In this document: positions 13,199 to 24,200 of the stretch, one piece after another
Layout of the letters: each line of letters begins with the position of its first letter
Numbering within the stretch: the stretch's first letter is position 1
Origin: Anoplopoma fimbria
Taxonomy: Eukaryota; Chordata; Actinopteri; Perciformes; Anoplopomatidae
Assembly (NCBI RefSeq): GCF_027596085.1
Contig: NC_072450.1
Coordinates: 6,858,736 to 6,922,735, forward strand
Direction: 5' to 3'
Length of the DNA stretch: 64,000 bases
Made by a program: the position numbers and the translations under genes
The notes under the pieces: generated by a model
Database searches by the model: none
Seen by the model: only the letters and a program-made list of their open reading frames with translations
What the model was told of the DNA's origin: nothing

Positions 13199-13680
13199 AG
13201 ATAAGATAAGATAAGACAATCCTTTATTAGTCCCGCATTACAGGATTACAGCAGCATAGAGTTAAAGTGCACACAAGAGACATAGTAGAAGAAGACAAGC
13301 TAAAAAAATAAAAAATAAAAATAGAATAAAACAAGTATTATAAATAAGCAATAAAAAAAACAGTAGAAAAAACAACAATAACTGAAATATTATATTTACA
13401 GACAGATATTTTTAACTTTTTTAACTATTATTGCACAGTGTAATGTGTATGTATTGCACAGGTTTTTATTGTCATGTTATTAGTGTCAAACAAGTTGGTT
13501 GTGCAAATATATATATAGATATAGTGCAAACAAGGTGCAAAAAAAAAAAAAAAAAAAAGTATTTTAAATAAGTAAGTAAGAAAAATAAATGAAAAATAGC
13601 CACAATAACTAAAAAAAATAACATAAAATAATAAAATAATCTCTTGTTCAAAAGTTACATATAAATAAAAGTTACATATT
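13167..13680 (-). mobile_element. LINE-type 3' end with (TTATC)n tail, second copy
   Basis: (GATAA)n at about 13168-13216, then CCTTTATTAGTCCCGC and the same A-rich continuation (CAGCATAGAGTTAAAGTGCA...) as the copy at 11417. It lacks the GCGGGGAAATTTG segment present in the other copy. Confidence 0.6.
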
Positions 13681-13699
13681 TCTTGGCCCAAATGCATAT

Positions 13700-14285
13700 G
13701 TCTCTACCACAGATGTACATTGGTCATTTTTTTAATATTTTGTAGGCAAACTGGGGTCAATTTTTTCAATCAAATCCCTTTGAATCGCTGTAATTGTAGT
13801 GAATTGCCTAATTTACGAGGAGCAATTGAAGGCAGCATCAGGGTCCCACTCGCTCTCTCTCTCTCACGCATCCGTAACATTACGTCACTGGATGCTCTCA
13901 CAGCATCCTTGAAGTCGCACGTCGGTTTCCATGGCGACTCCCATTATGGAGGGCTCTACCGCCACCTAGCGGCGAAACAGAGACACGTCGGCTGTAATTC
14001 TGAACTGGAGTCAGGCACTGTAACAAATCAATTAAATTAATAACTATGGCCCTAGCTCTGACTACCCTGTCATCATGATTATCCAACTGACAATGTGATC
14101 ACATTAAGATTTAATAAGCCATGATTACTTTTTGTTCAGTTATTTAATTATTCACTTAATTAGACTTTTATTTTTTTCGCATATTAAAAGGCACGGTTTG
14201 ATTTGATTAAGTGTTTAATAGGAAGCAGTCTTTAATTGCACAAACAGCGCCGTGGCGGTAAATTAAAATAAAGAGCAATTCAATT
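13700..14285. other. non-coding spacer
   Basis: No gene or recognised repeat, apart from a GC-richer patch near 13850-14000 with CpG dinucleotides. Confidence 0.4.
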
Positions 14286-14345
14286 AGGGCTGAAACAATT
14301 AGTCGATAGACAGAATATAATAATCTGAAATGTGTCAATTAATTT
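14286..14345 (+). mobile_element. hAT-type non-autonomous element end (fragment)
   Basis: TAGGGCTGAAACAATTAGTC followed by GATAGACAG matches the familiar terminal repeat of a common fish hAT-type non-autonomous element. Only the end is present. Confidence 0.5.
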
Positions 14346-15056
14346 ATCAAGCATTAAATGACATAGATGGGCTGGTTCCATCTTCTCCAAAGGTCTTTTT
14401 TCTTCTTCTTGTCTTGTATTTCCTGGTAATTCACGATAATAAACAAACTATAACTATATTTGGGATTAGACATTTGAATACGCCACCTTGTGCTCTGGGA
14501 TTACTCAACAAAATACTCAGAAGATTAGCAGAGCAAACATTTGCTGTGTTGGGTGGGCCCCTAAGCCTCAAACACCTACCTCCTACCCTGCATTGTGTGT
14601 GTAGCCTACTGCCACCTCCATGTGTGCACATAGAAGATTTCCCGCAGCTTCATTCTTTGCACAGGGACTCTTAAAACAAACAGAAACTCCTATGCTGGAA
14701 CACCCTAGCACCAGCCAATATTGCACTTTCCCAAACAAAATTAAATCCCTAAAAACTACCAAAACAATGACATGCAGTTCACCTATAGGACATTTGGGGA
14801 CCCTGGGGTTCTGGGTCAGATTCTCGCATTTTCCACCTCTTATTTTATAGAAATTGCACAAATTTCCCAGTAACAAATAATAAAAACGCAACTTTACCTC
14901 AAACCATGCAAAGGCTTTAAACAGTTGTGATCATTTGGTGATTAACTGTATAATCTAGTCATGGCGAATTTGATACCAACACTTGATTAAAACAAAAACT
15001 TGAATAAAATAAATCCCTATTATCATTGTCGTTTTGCATTAAAATATCTCTTCATA
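14346..15056. other. non-coding spacer
   Basis: No supported gene. Opposite-strand ORFs of about 100 aa at 14.33-14.9 kb show no domain. Confidence 0.4.
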
Positions 15057-15132
15057 TACAGTACCAGTCAAAAGTTTGGACACACCTTCTCATTCAACTA
15101 CTTTGAAGAATCTAAAATATAAAACATATTCT

Positions 15133-15367
15133 ACCACAAGAAGTACTACCCTGAGCCTTCCACTAAGCACTTATTGTATTCGTATTAGTTTGTTTCTGCA
15201 CTATACTTTTGCTCTGGTTTATGCTCTTAGATGCTTGTTTAAGAAAGGAGATGCACTTATGACTTCTGGTGACTAGTAGTTCTCTTGAATACCTATGTTG
15301 AATACACTTATTGTAAGTCGCTTTGGATAAAAGCGTCTGCTAAATGACTGTAATGTAATGTAATGTA
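15133..15367 (+). mobile_element. 5'-truncated LINE 3' end inserted in MITE
   Basis: Ends in TTGTAAGTCGCTTTGGATAA and GCGTCTGCTAAATGAC then (TGTAA)n. Flanked by a 7-bp target-site duplication ATATTCT (15126-15132 and 15368-15374). No ORF. Confidence 0.75.
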
Positions 15368-15449
15368 ATATTCTGGTTTGTTGAGCATTTGTTTGTTTAC
15401 CACATAATTCCATATGTGTTCCTTCATAGTTTGGATGTCTTCAATATTA

Positions 15450-15730
15450 GTGGAGAGCAAGGTAGTTCTCCAATCAGAGGGTCGGTGGTTCGATACCCGG
15501 CTTCGGCAGTCGATGTGTCCTTGGGCAAGACACTTAACCCCAAGTTGCTCCCGAAGGCTTGCCATCGGTGTGGACTGGATGTGAATGAATGTTAGTTAGA
15601 GTCTGATGGTGGCACCTTGCATGGTAGCCTGTCATCAGTGTGTGAATGGGTGAATGATATGTAATATACTACTGATTGTAAGTCACTTTGGATAAAAGCG
15701 TCTGCTAAATGACTGTAATGTAATGTAATG
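15450..15730 (+). mobile_element. tRNA-derived SINE inserted in MITE
   Basis: The head contains a pol III B-box GGTTCGATACC (about 15488). The body includes CCTTGGGCAAGACACTTAAC. The tail (TTGTAAGTCACTTTGGATAA, GCGTCTGCTAAATGAC, (TGTAA)n) is nearly identical to that of the neighbouring LINE fragment. Flanked by TATTA (15445-15449 and 15731-15735). Confidence 0.75.
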
Positions 15731-16055
15731 TATTAATCTACAATGTAGAAAAAAATAAAGAAAAAAATAAAGAAAAACCATTGAATGAGAAGGTGTGTTC
15801 AAACTTTTGACTGATACTGTAAATGTAAATTTACAAGCCAAAGGCCTATTTTTTGTGGGGGTTTTACAAAGAAAAAAAAAAATGAAATAATTTTAATAAT
15901 TATTTTTATTTAAAAAGAATATTTTCAAGATTTATCAGAGATGTTTTGTACAAAGATTTTATACTATACTATGAAAATGTTACATTTGGTTTCTTTAACT
16001 ATGACAAAAAAAAAACTTGAGGGTGTATATCATAAATCTATTAATTATTCTTATA

Positions 16056-16282
16056 TACAGTACCAGTGAAAAATGTTTGGACACACCTTCTCATTCAACT
16101 ACTTTGAAGAATCTAAAATATAAAACATATTCTAGTTTGTTGAGCATTTGTTTGTTTACCACATAATTCCATATGTGTTCCTTCATAGTTTGGATGTCTT
16201 CAATATTAATATAAAATGTAGAAAAAAATAAAGAAAAACCATTGAATGAGAAGGTGTGTCCAAACTTTTGACTGGTACTGTA
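16056..16282 (-). mobile_element. Tc1-type MITE (near-complete)
   Basis: Begins TACAGTACCAGTGAAAAATG and ends TTTTGACTGGTACTGTA, with the standard MITE interior in the opposite orientation to the copy at 12598. It leads directly into the tandem array. Confidence 0.85.
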
Positions 16283-17145
16283 TATATATAAAATAAAATA
16301 ATATATAAAATAAAAATAAAAATAAAAATAAAGAAAAACATTGAATGAGAAGGTGTGTCCAAACTTTTGACTGGTTCTGTATATATATAAAATAAAAAAA
16401 TATATAAAATAAAAATAAAGAAAAATGTTTGGATGTCTTCAATATTAATCTACAATGTAGAAAAAAATAAAAATAAAAATAAAGAAAAACCATTGAATGA
16501 GAAGGTGTGTCCAAACTTTTGACTGGTACTGTATATATATAAAATAAATAAATATATAAAATAAAAATAAAGAAAAACCATTGAATGAGAAGGTGTGTCC
16601 AAACTTTTGACTGGTTCTGTATATATATAAAATAAAAAGGTGTGTCCAAACTTTTGACTGGTACTGTACAAAATAAAATAAAAAAAAAAAAAAAAAAAAA
16701 AAGGTGTTTGGATGTCTTCAATATTAATCTACAATGTAGAAAAAAAAAATAAAAATAAAGAAAAACCATTGAATGAGAAGGTGTGTCCAAACTTTTGACT
16801 GGTACTGTATATATATAAAATAAAATAATATATAAAATAAAAATAAAGAAAAATGTTTGGATGTCTTCAATATTAATCTACAATGTAGAAAAAAAAATAA
16901 AAAAAAATAAAGAAAAACCATTGAATGAGAAGGTGTGTCCAAACTTTTGACTGGTACTGTATATATATAAAATAAATAAATATATAAAATAAAAATAAAA
17001 AAAAAAACCATTGAATGAGAAGGTGTGTCCAAACTTTTGACTGGTACTGTATATATATAAAATAAAAAAATATATAAAATAAAAATAAAAATAAAGAAAA
17101 ATCATTGAATGAGAAGGTGTGTCCAAACCTTTGACTGGTACTGTA
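16283..17145. repeat. tandem array of Tc1-MITE right ends
   Basis: Eight further copies of the GAATGAGAAGGTGTGTCC...GGTACTGTA terminus, all in the same orientation (near 16341, 16491, 16579, 16637, 16766, 16919, 17008 and 17104). They are separated by (TA)n/AAAATAAA spacers and in three cases by a short interior piece (TTTGGATGTCTTCAATATTA). Unit length varies from about 60 to 150 bp. Long minus-strand frames here are repeat translations. Confidence 0.9.
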
Positions 17146-17146
17146 C

Positions 17147-17183
<37 letters not shown>

Positions 17184-17199
17184 GATCATATCTGGAGAT

Positions 17200-17446
17200 G
17201 TGGGACATGTGTTCTGGCCCCGCCTCCTCTCCCACAGGAAGGAAGTGTAGGTCGGCGTTGACGTGACTGCGCATGCGCAAAGGGGCGGGACAAACGCAGG
17301 CGGTCACGATGGTCACCAAAACCTCTCACATCTGTAGCAAAGTTGACCAAGAGGGCACTCCTGACTAGCAACGGAGGAGTGGGAAAAAACCAGGAATACT
17401 TGAATACTATTTTTACTATTGGACACAACGTGTTTCACGTATTGGG
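17200..17446 (+). promoter_or_regulatory. e2f8: e2f8 core promoter and probable non-coding first exon
   Basis: This GC-rich block contrasts with AT-rich MITE DNA ending at 17145. It contains a perfect palindromic NRF1 site (TGCGCATGCGCA, 17268-17279) and a GC box/E2F-like GGGGCGGGA just after it. There is no TATA box, as is usual for cell-cycle genes. A good splice donor (ATTGGG then GTAAGT) ends a candidate untranslated exon at 17446. It would splice to the ATG exon, whose acceptor is probably at about 18234. Transcript ends cannot be seen from sequence. Confidence 0.55.
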
Positions 17447-17639
17447 GTAAGTGTTTTAGCTACAAACGTTGTGTTTAATTTAATGGAAGCTCTGGTTTCG
17501 GGCTCGCTGTGTTACCGCCTTGCTGACGTAAACTCTAGTCCGTTAACTGCTAAAGTACGTGACATAAACATTATCTTTAAATCATATAAATGTAACTCTC
17601 TCACTGTAGTAACCATTCAGATTATTAGGAGTTTTAAAG

Positions 17640-17840
17640 CGAGCCGCCGCTGTGGAGACGTAAAGACGTTCCGCGCCAAGGATTTCAAAAATCTGTTTAC
17701 CTGCGCGGGATGTCTTTCCACTTCCGCTGACGTAGCCTGGCGCGGCGCTCCCATTGGCTGCTTCCTGCAGAAAGGGGCGGGACCACTGCGTCCGTTGGGC
17801 CCGGCGATTCGATGGAATGCCCGTCAGTTACCGCCAATAT
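17640..17840 (+). promoter_or_regulatory. GC-rich E2F/NF-Y-like regulatory block in e2f8 intron 1
   Basis: A second CpG-rich segment downstream of the putative first exon. Visible motifs: TTCCGCGCC (17669-17677) and GCGCGGGA (17703-17710), both E2F-like; an inverted CCAAT box (CCCATTGGCT, about 17750); TGACGTAG, CRE-like; another GGGGCGGGA near 17775; and CCGCCAATATAAAT just before 17845. E2F8 is a known E2F-induced gene with negative feedback, so E2F-like sites fit. This could be an alternative promoter rather than an intronic element. Confidence 0.45.
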
Positions 17841-18234
17841 AAATCTGGTGTTTTGATTAGATTTAAACTTTAATTTAATTAAACATACATAGTTTAGTTT
17901 TTTGTTTTTTTTAAATGCAAGTATATGACAAATACTTTCTGGAAATATTTAAAGAATATAATGAGCAACTTTTATTAATGTAGTTTAGCTGAAAAACATA
18001 GAGTAATGATAATTAGGACAGTGGATAAACTACAACAGCAAATTAAGTGAGTAAAAAAAATATATATATATATATCATTTTGTGGCAAATTTGTTAGTTG
18101 GAATAAATAATGTAATTGCTGCTTTTTTCACCCATACTGTTACTTTTATTGTACTTGTATTTAATACCATCCCTTCCGTATTAATGAAAATCTAACCTTA
18201 GATAATGTAATCCTTATGAAATTCTTATGTAAAG
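17841..18234. other. remainder of e2f8 intron 1
   Basis: AT-rich intron sequence with a short (TA)n run at 18060-18075. I see no gene or recognisable transposon. It ends at a weak acceptor (TATGTAAAG) just before the e2f8 start codon at 18242; the pyrimidine tract is poor, so the exact acceptor is uncertain. Confidence 0.4.
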
Positions 18235-18241
18235 GTGGAAA

Positions 18242-21200
18242 ATGTCCAGTACAGAGCTTGATTCTCAAAACCTGACCCAGAAATCCCATTCAAAGGTCAG
18301 TAAGAACAAGCGACTGTTTCTCAGATTTCCAGGTAGGAATGGATGGGCTTGTATATATTAATCATTGTCTTTTCTATTCTTTTCTTTTCTGACTAGGATG
18401 GTGGCTTTGTTGCACCCCAGGTTCCAGTAAATACTCCAAAGAAGTCATCCGGTCTGTGTGCTGTTTCAGTGGAGAACCAGCTGACCATGGGTCCCCTCAC
18501 TACACCTAAAAAAGGGAGGGAAGTAGGCTCTGTCGACCCCTGGACGCCGACCTCCAACCTCAAAATGCTCATCAGTGCTGCTAGTCCTGACATCAGGAAC
18601 CGAGAGAAGGAGCTGTGCATTGACAACGACGAGCGGGACGGTCTTGATGCTTCACAGGTACAGAAAAAAAATCATTAACACACGATTTACACTTACTTAA
18701 GTCAAGGTGTTCAAAGGAATACATTTCTTATCTGTTGTTCTCTGTTCTCTTCCTGTAGGACACTGAAAATGGTGAAGAGTCAGAGAAATTGATCAGCAGG
18801 AAAGAGAAGAGTCTGGGTTTGCTCTGTCATAAATTTCTTGCCCGTTACCCAAATTACCCAAACCCTGCCCTCAACAACGACATCTGCCTGGATGACGTGG
18901 CCACTGAGCTCAGTATGTCTTCTCTATCACATATTTGTTGTAGAGGATTAAGTATAAAGATCACAATCAATCCCAGATATTAGGGCAGCAGCTATTAGTT
19001 GCTTTAATTATTCATAAATTGCATTTCTTTTTCATTGTTGAATCAATATAATGTCCATTAGAAGTTACCGGAGCCCAAACATTTACAAATAACTGTATGT
19101 AGTGAATTTGCAAATTAGTAATAAAAGGTTTCAGTGTTTACATGTATCATCATGATAATGATACCGTAATAACTGCAGTAATGATCATAATACAACTTTA
19201 TAATATCATACGTTGGTAGGCGTTACATGATATATAAGTCATTTAAATGTTTTCAAATATTTTTCACATTGATCATGTAGTTAAAGTGTAGTTTATTCTC
19301 ATATACGCAAAGATGTGAGTTTGTGGCAAATTCACATCACGTAGCTTTCCACATTTTTTGAACGTGTAGAATCAGAAGCTGTTTATTGCCAAGTATGTTA
19401 CATATACTAGGAATTTAGCTAGGTGGTAACTGGTGCATACAGTAAGTAACAAACACAGTGCGATACTAAAGACAATTAAAAAAATTGAAATATGAAAATA
19501 TACAATAAACTATGGTAAAAAGTAAACAAATAAGAGTACGTTAAAACAGGTATATCATATTATTAAAGTGTCGTACTGTTTCTTTTACTATTTGTGATAC
19601 TAGTTCTGGTAATAACCTACTTAAAATCTTTTTGCTTTGTGCAATTCTTTTCTGTCTCCACAGGCGTAGAACGCCGGCGCATCTACGACATCATGAACGT
19701 GCTGGAGAGCCTGCACATGGTGAGCCGCTCAGCCAAGAACCGCTACACGTGGCACGGGAGGACCAAACTGGCTCAGACTCTGGCCATTTTGAAGCAGGTG
19801 GGCGAGGAGCAAAAGTACGGCCAGCAGATGCTGCACATCCGGCAGCGTCTCCTGGACAAGGAGTTTGACCTCGACGGGGAGGAGAAGGAGAACGAGGAGG
19901 TGGTGGAGCTGGAGAGCGCGGAGCAGGGACAGAAGGAGCTCTTCTTTGTGGAGCTTCCAGGAGTAGAGTTCAAAGCAGGTGAGAAGCTGGTTGTCATATT
20001 TTAGGCCTGATTCCTCAGACTGGTTTTGTATATAGTTACATATTTACTAATCTGATTTCTTTTTCCTTTCTGTTTGTCGTGTCCAGCCTCCGTTAACAGT
20101 CGGAAGGACAAATCTCTGAGGGTGATGAGCCAGAAGTTTGTCATGCTCTTCCTGGTGTCGAATCCTCGGGTGGTCAGTCTAGACGTGGCCGCCAAGATCC
20201 TGATCGGAGAGGACCAGGGCGCAGATCAAGACAAGAACAAGTTTAAGAGTGAGTACAGAGCCCGCTAGATACAGAGTTCATTTTTTTTCAGTATCTGGCA
20301 GGGTCGTAGTGAAATGATGCTGGTGTTGGTTTTAGAACTTGCCTCGAAAAACAGTTTACATTAGACAATTTCTTTCACTGCCAATGGGTTCAAAACTTCT
20401 CTGCAGTGTATTAGTGTCAGAATCTACACGTAATTTGAATGTGTGGAGATACAAATATTATAAAGTTTGTCTCAAGACCTCAACGTGTTTGTGAATACAG
20501 TATCTTCCTAATGTGTCAATGAAACTTCCTTGCACAGTAAAGCTGTTTAAACCTTTAAAAAGGTCTATACAAAGTACTTTTATTACCAGTGTAACATTAT
20601 TAAAGTCAGTATTATTGTTGCATTATTTAGATGCAAATGTCAAGTTCTGCGACTCTGTATCTGCAGGAGATAATCTTGATGTTTTGTTTCGTGTGTTTTG
20701 CAGCCAAAGTGCGCCGGCTGTATGATATTGCTAATGTGCTGCGCAGCCTGAAGCTCATCGAGAAAGTCCACGTTACAGAAATGAGGGGGAGGAAACCGGC
20801 CTTTGAATGGGTCAGCCCCAAAGAATTCCCACAAATCAAAGGTATCGCCGATCTCTTTTCCCCAATTCACTTATTATTCACATTTTTGCTCCATCGTGGT
20901 CGTCTCCTAGTTTCACAGACTAAACATTAAACCGTTGTTTCAGACTTGGAGAGCTCCACATCCGAATCTTCAATCACAAAAAAAAGTATTTTGGAGCCCC
21001 GTGCGTCTGTAGACAACTGTGCCAAAAAGCTATTTTCATCGCCGGGAACCAAACGCGGCTTCACCCGGCACGCCTCCCTCATAAAGCTGGCCAAGAGCAT
21101 CCAGGACGACCGTCGAAAGATCAACTCTGCCCCCAGCAGTCCACTCAAAAGTGTCCTCGGTGAGTTAAGAACTTTCTCGAGACCAGTGGTGTATGTTTAT

Positions 21201-24200
21201 GAATAGTGTGATGACACAGTCTTCTCCACTTCTGTCTTCAGGCGATTCATCAAACACTTCATCTCTAAACAAAATGGCCCAACTTGCTGCTATTTGTAAG
21301 ATCGAGCTGGACCAGAAGGCACCGTAAGTTTGGATCCATTTAGGCTGTTATTCAACCTGAACTCCATTATGTAGTTGATAAGACGCTTGATAGCAAGTTT
21401 TTAAACGCTTTGTAAGTTCACCGTGGCTAACACAAAAAGAAAACCCCTTCAGACAGACACTGATGTGGTTTAAACATGTGATTGAATGTGGCTTTGTTGA
21501 TCAGGCATCTATACTTGCATGACTCTTTTTTCCCCTTGTGGGAACCAAACTGCAGGTTCAGCTCCCAGCCCTAAGTTTTATGTTAAGGTCTTTGTAGATC
21601 TCTAGATTGTTCAATGACAGTCATTCTTCTGTTCCAGGACCAGAGCTGAGGCTCCAAAGCCTCTAGCTGCTGCTGAGGCCGACGCCGCTGCTGTGAGACA
21701 ACAGTCGACCTCCTATGTTTCATATGAACCTCCTCAGGCCCCGTTACTAACCCCAACCCCGGAGACCAGAGTCAACGCCGCTGTCCACCTCACCCCCGAC
21801 ACGCCGCTGTCAGCCCTGCCGGCGGGCTCCGTCGCCTACATCCCCGCCCAGTGTTCGCCCCTGATCCCCGTGCTGCTCCAGCAGCAGCAGGGCGGCGTTC
21901 CCTACGCCGTCTATTTGCAATCTTCTTCCCCGAGGCCGAACCCTCTGTTCAGGCCGCAGCCGACCAGCCTCGCCGTGCGCTCCATGACCTTTGAGGACAA
22001 GTCCGGGCAGAGCCCCACGGGCCAGTGTGCGGCTAAGAACCTGCCGGCCTTCAGGGCGTCGGACGTCAGCCCGTTGGTGCTCAAACGGTTGTGTTCAGAT
22101 TCAGCCTTAGAGAGCAGCCCCTCAAAGACCAAGAGGACCGAGTCCAACTGTAAGGTAAATAAAAAAACTCAATTTACATAACCTTCTGATTGATTAAAGG
22201 AATGCTGAAGGTGGCTGGTCTTTTGCAAAAAAAAAGAAAAAACGCCAACAGGCATGTTGTAATAAAACAGATGATATTTAAATCTGACATACAGTATTTC
22301 CTCTCTTCTCTCTTTTGTCCTGCTCTAGGAGACGTCTCCAAAACTGTGTGAGATCCTGCAGGCCCGTCTGAAGGCTCGTCGCGGAGGTCAGCTCTCCAGC
22401 CGGCCCTCGCCTCGAGCCCTCCACCTGGACCCGGAGTTTGTCAACACCCCCGGCGGCGCTGTAGCCAACCAGACACTAGAGCAGACCTTAGAGACCTTCC
22501 TGGACAGAGAGGACAAGATGGCGCAGTCGGACAGCGAGGCCGGGTTAACACCCGTCAGAGTCGTTCCGCTCACGCCGGGACATCTCCACACCGAGGTAAA
22601 CACACGGACGCAACGCAGAACGGCTTCTGGCACCTTTTGTTGTGTTTCAATGTGTGACGTTTATTTTTCTGCCTGTCCAGACTTTGATACCGGCCGGATA
22701 CCTGATCCCAATCTCCCAGCAGTCCCTCATCAGCTACAATTCAGCTATTCAAGATGCACAGAGGGAAAGCAACCAGGTCTCAACTCCCACTTACAACATC
22801 TACCAAACACCAACAGCAGGTAAAGACGTCATAAAATGTTGATTTGTCATCTCTAATATTCAGGTCTCATTTTCTGTTTAACTGTTCTTTTAGTTGAGCA
22901 GTCAATTAATCTGTCTGACGGCCAAAACGTACAATGATATAAAAGTGAGCAAAAAAAAGAAGGATCACTTGGAACCGAAGATTGTTTGGCTTTAATATTT
23001 CATGATAAAGAACTTCAAAAACAGTTTAATCTAATTCATTTTAATCAAATCATTCATAGGCCATTCATAGATTAGTTATGTATGAATGGCCTAATGTTTT
23101 TTGGACGATGATTCTACTTGTAGAGTTTTGCTTTTGGTTTGTTAAATTAGTCTCAGTTTTTCTTTTGAAATTCTTTATTTAAGGACAATAGTTTAAATAA
23201 CAAAACATACATCACCACAAAAGAGAAAAATGTAATCTTTCTATAACATAAATGTAATTTACTATATAAGTCTACTATGTATTATTGGGGATTCAGGAAG
23301 TACCAGCACCTTGTGAGCATCTGTTTTCTAAGCGGGTATTAAATTGCAAAACATGTATTCATCAGGACGCCTTACCTTAAAATCAATATTTCCTTAAAAT
23401 AATGCATTTTTTTTTTTTTTTTTACTGTTTTTTGTCATCAACAGGCTCCAGACCGGCCCTCGCTCAGGAGATCACACCCATCAGCCTTCGTCTTCACAAA
23501 CCCGCTACCGCCGCCTCGCCACACGCCATCCAGCAGGCCCACCGGCTCCACAGCCCGAGTCCCGCCATCCTCAACTTCACCCTGCAGAACCTGGGCCTGA
23601 TCTCCGGCCCCAGCCCAGGAAACGCTTTCACCGCCCCCCAGACTCCTGATTGTGCCAACACCCTGACCAGCCCACTCGCTCTGCAGCAGAGAGGCATGGT
23701 CTTCATCAAACCCGTGTCCCCTGTGCCGGTCCAGCAGTCTGTTTCAGGGCAACCAATGGCGCTGTTCAGCGTACAGCAGGTAAAGAAAAACACAGTAACT
23801 TCACCGCTTTACAACTAGAGATTTACAGATTGCAATTTTCATGGCTGATTCGGATATTTTAAAAGTTTGACTTCCATTTTCTAGTATAATTGACAGCATA
23901 CACAAATACTACAGTTTAGTTTAGTTTAGTTTATTTGCACAATTGAAAAATATGTAAAAAACATAACATTGATAAATGATATTACAGTGCAGGAAGAGGC
24001 AGAAAGCCCACTGGGCTTATTTGAAGCCTCCACCTATATAATATTTTTTTTAAAATCACAATACAATATCGAATACAAAAAGAAAATACATATGGTATGA
24101 AATACTAAACACAGTAACTTTTCTGTCATTTAAAATATAAATTGAATCGTGTATTTTCATTATAAAATTGATATTAAATAACTGACACAACAAAGCTGAT

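Larger units (their letters stand above)
15057..15821 (+). mobile_element. Tc1-type MITE carrying two nested retroelement insertions
   Basis: Left end TACAGTACCAGTC at 15057 and right end CTGATACTGTA at 15821. Removing 15133-15367 and 15450-15730, plus one copy of each target duplication, restores the order of the complete MITE at 12598 (in the opposite internal orientation). Confidence 0.85.

Noticed and set aside
16206..17319. Long minus-strand frames (up to 194 aa) with repeated [18 protein letters not shown] phrases
   Set aside because: They are translations of the tandem Tc1-MITE ends and TA/AAAATAAA spacers, not proteins.
18333..18338. Alternative e2f8 first-exon donor GTAGGA at 18333
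   Set aside because: It would leave phase 1, while the next exon needs phase 0; the GTCAGT donor at 18296 keeps frame.
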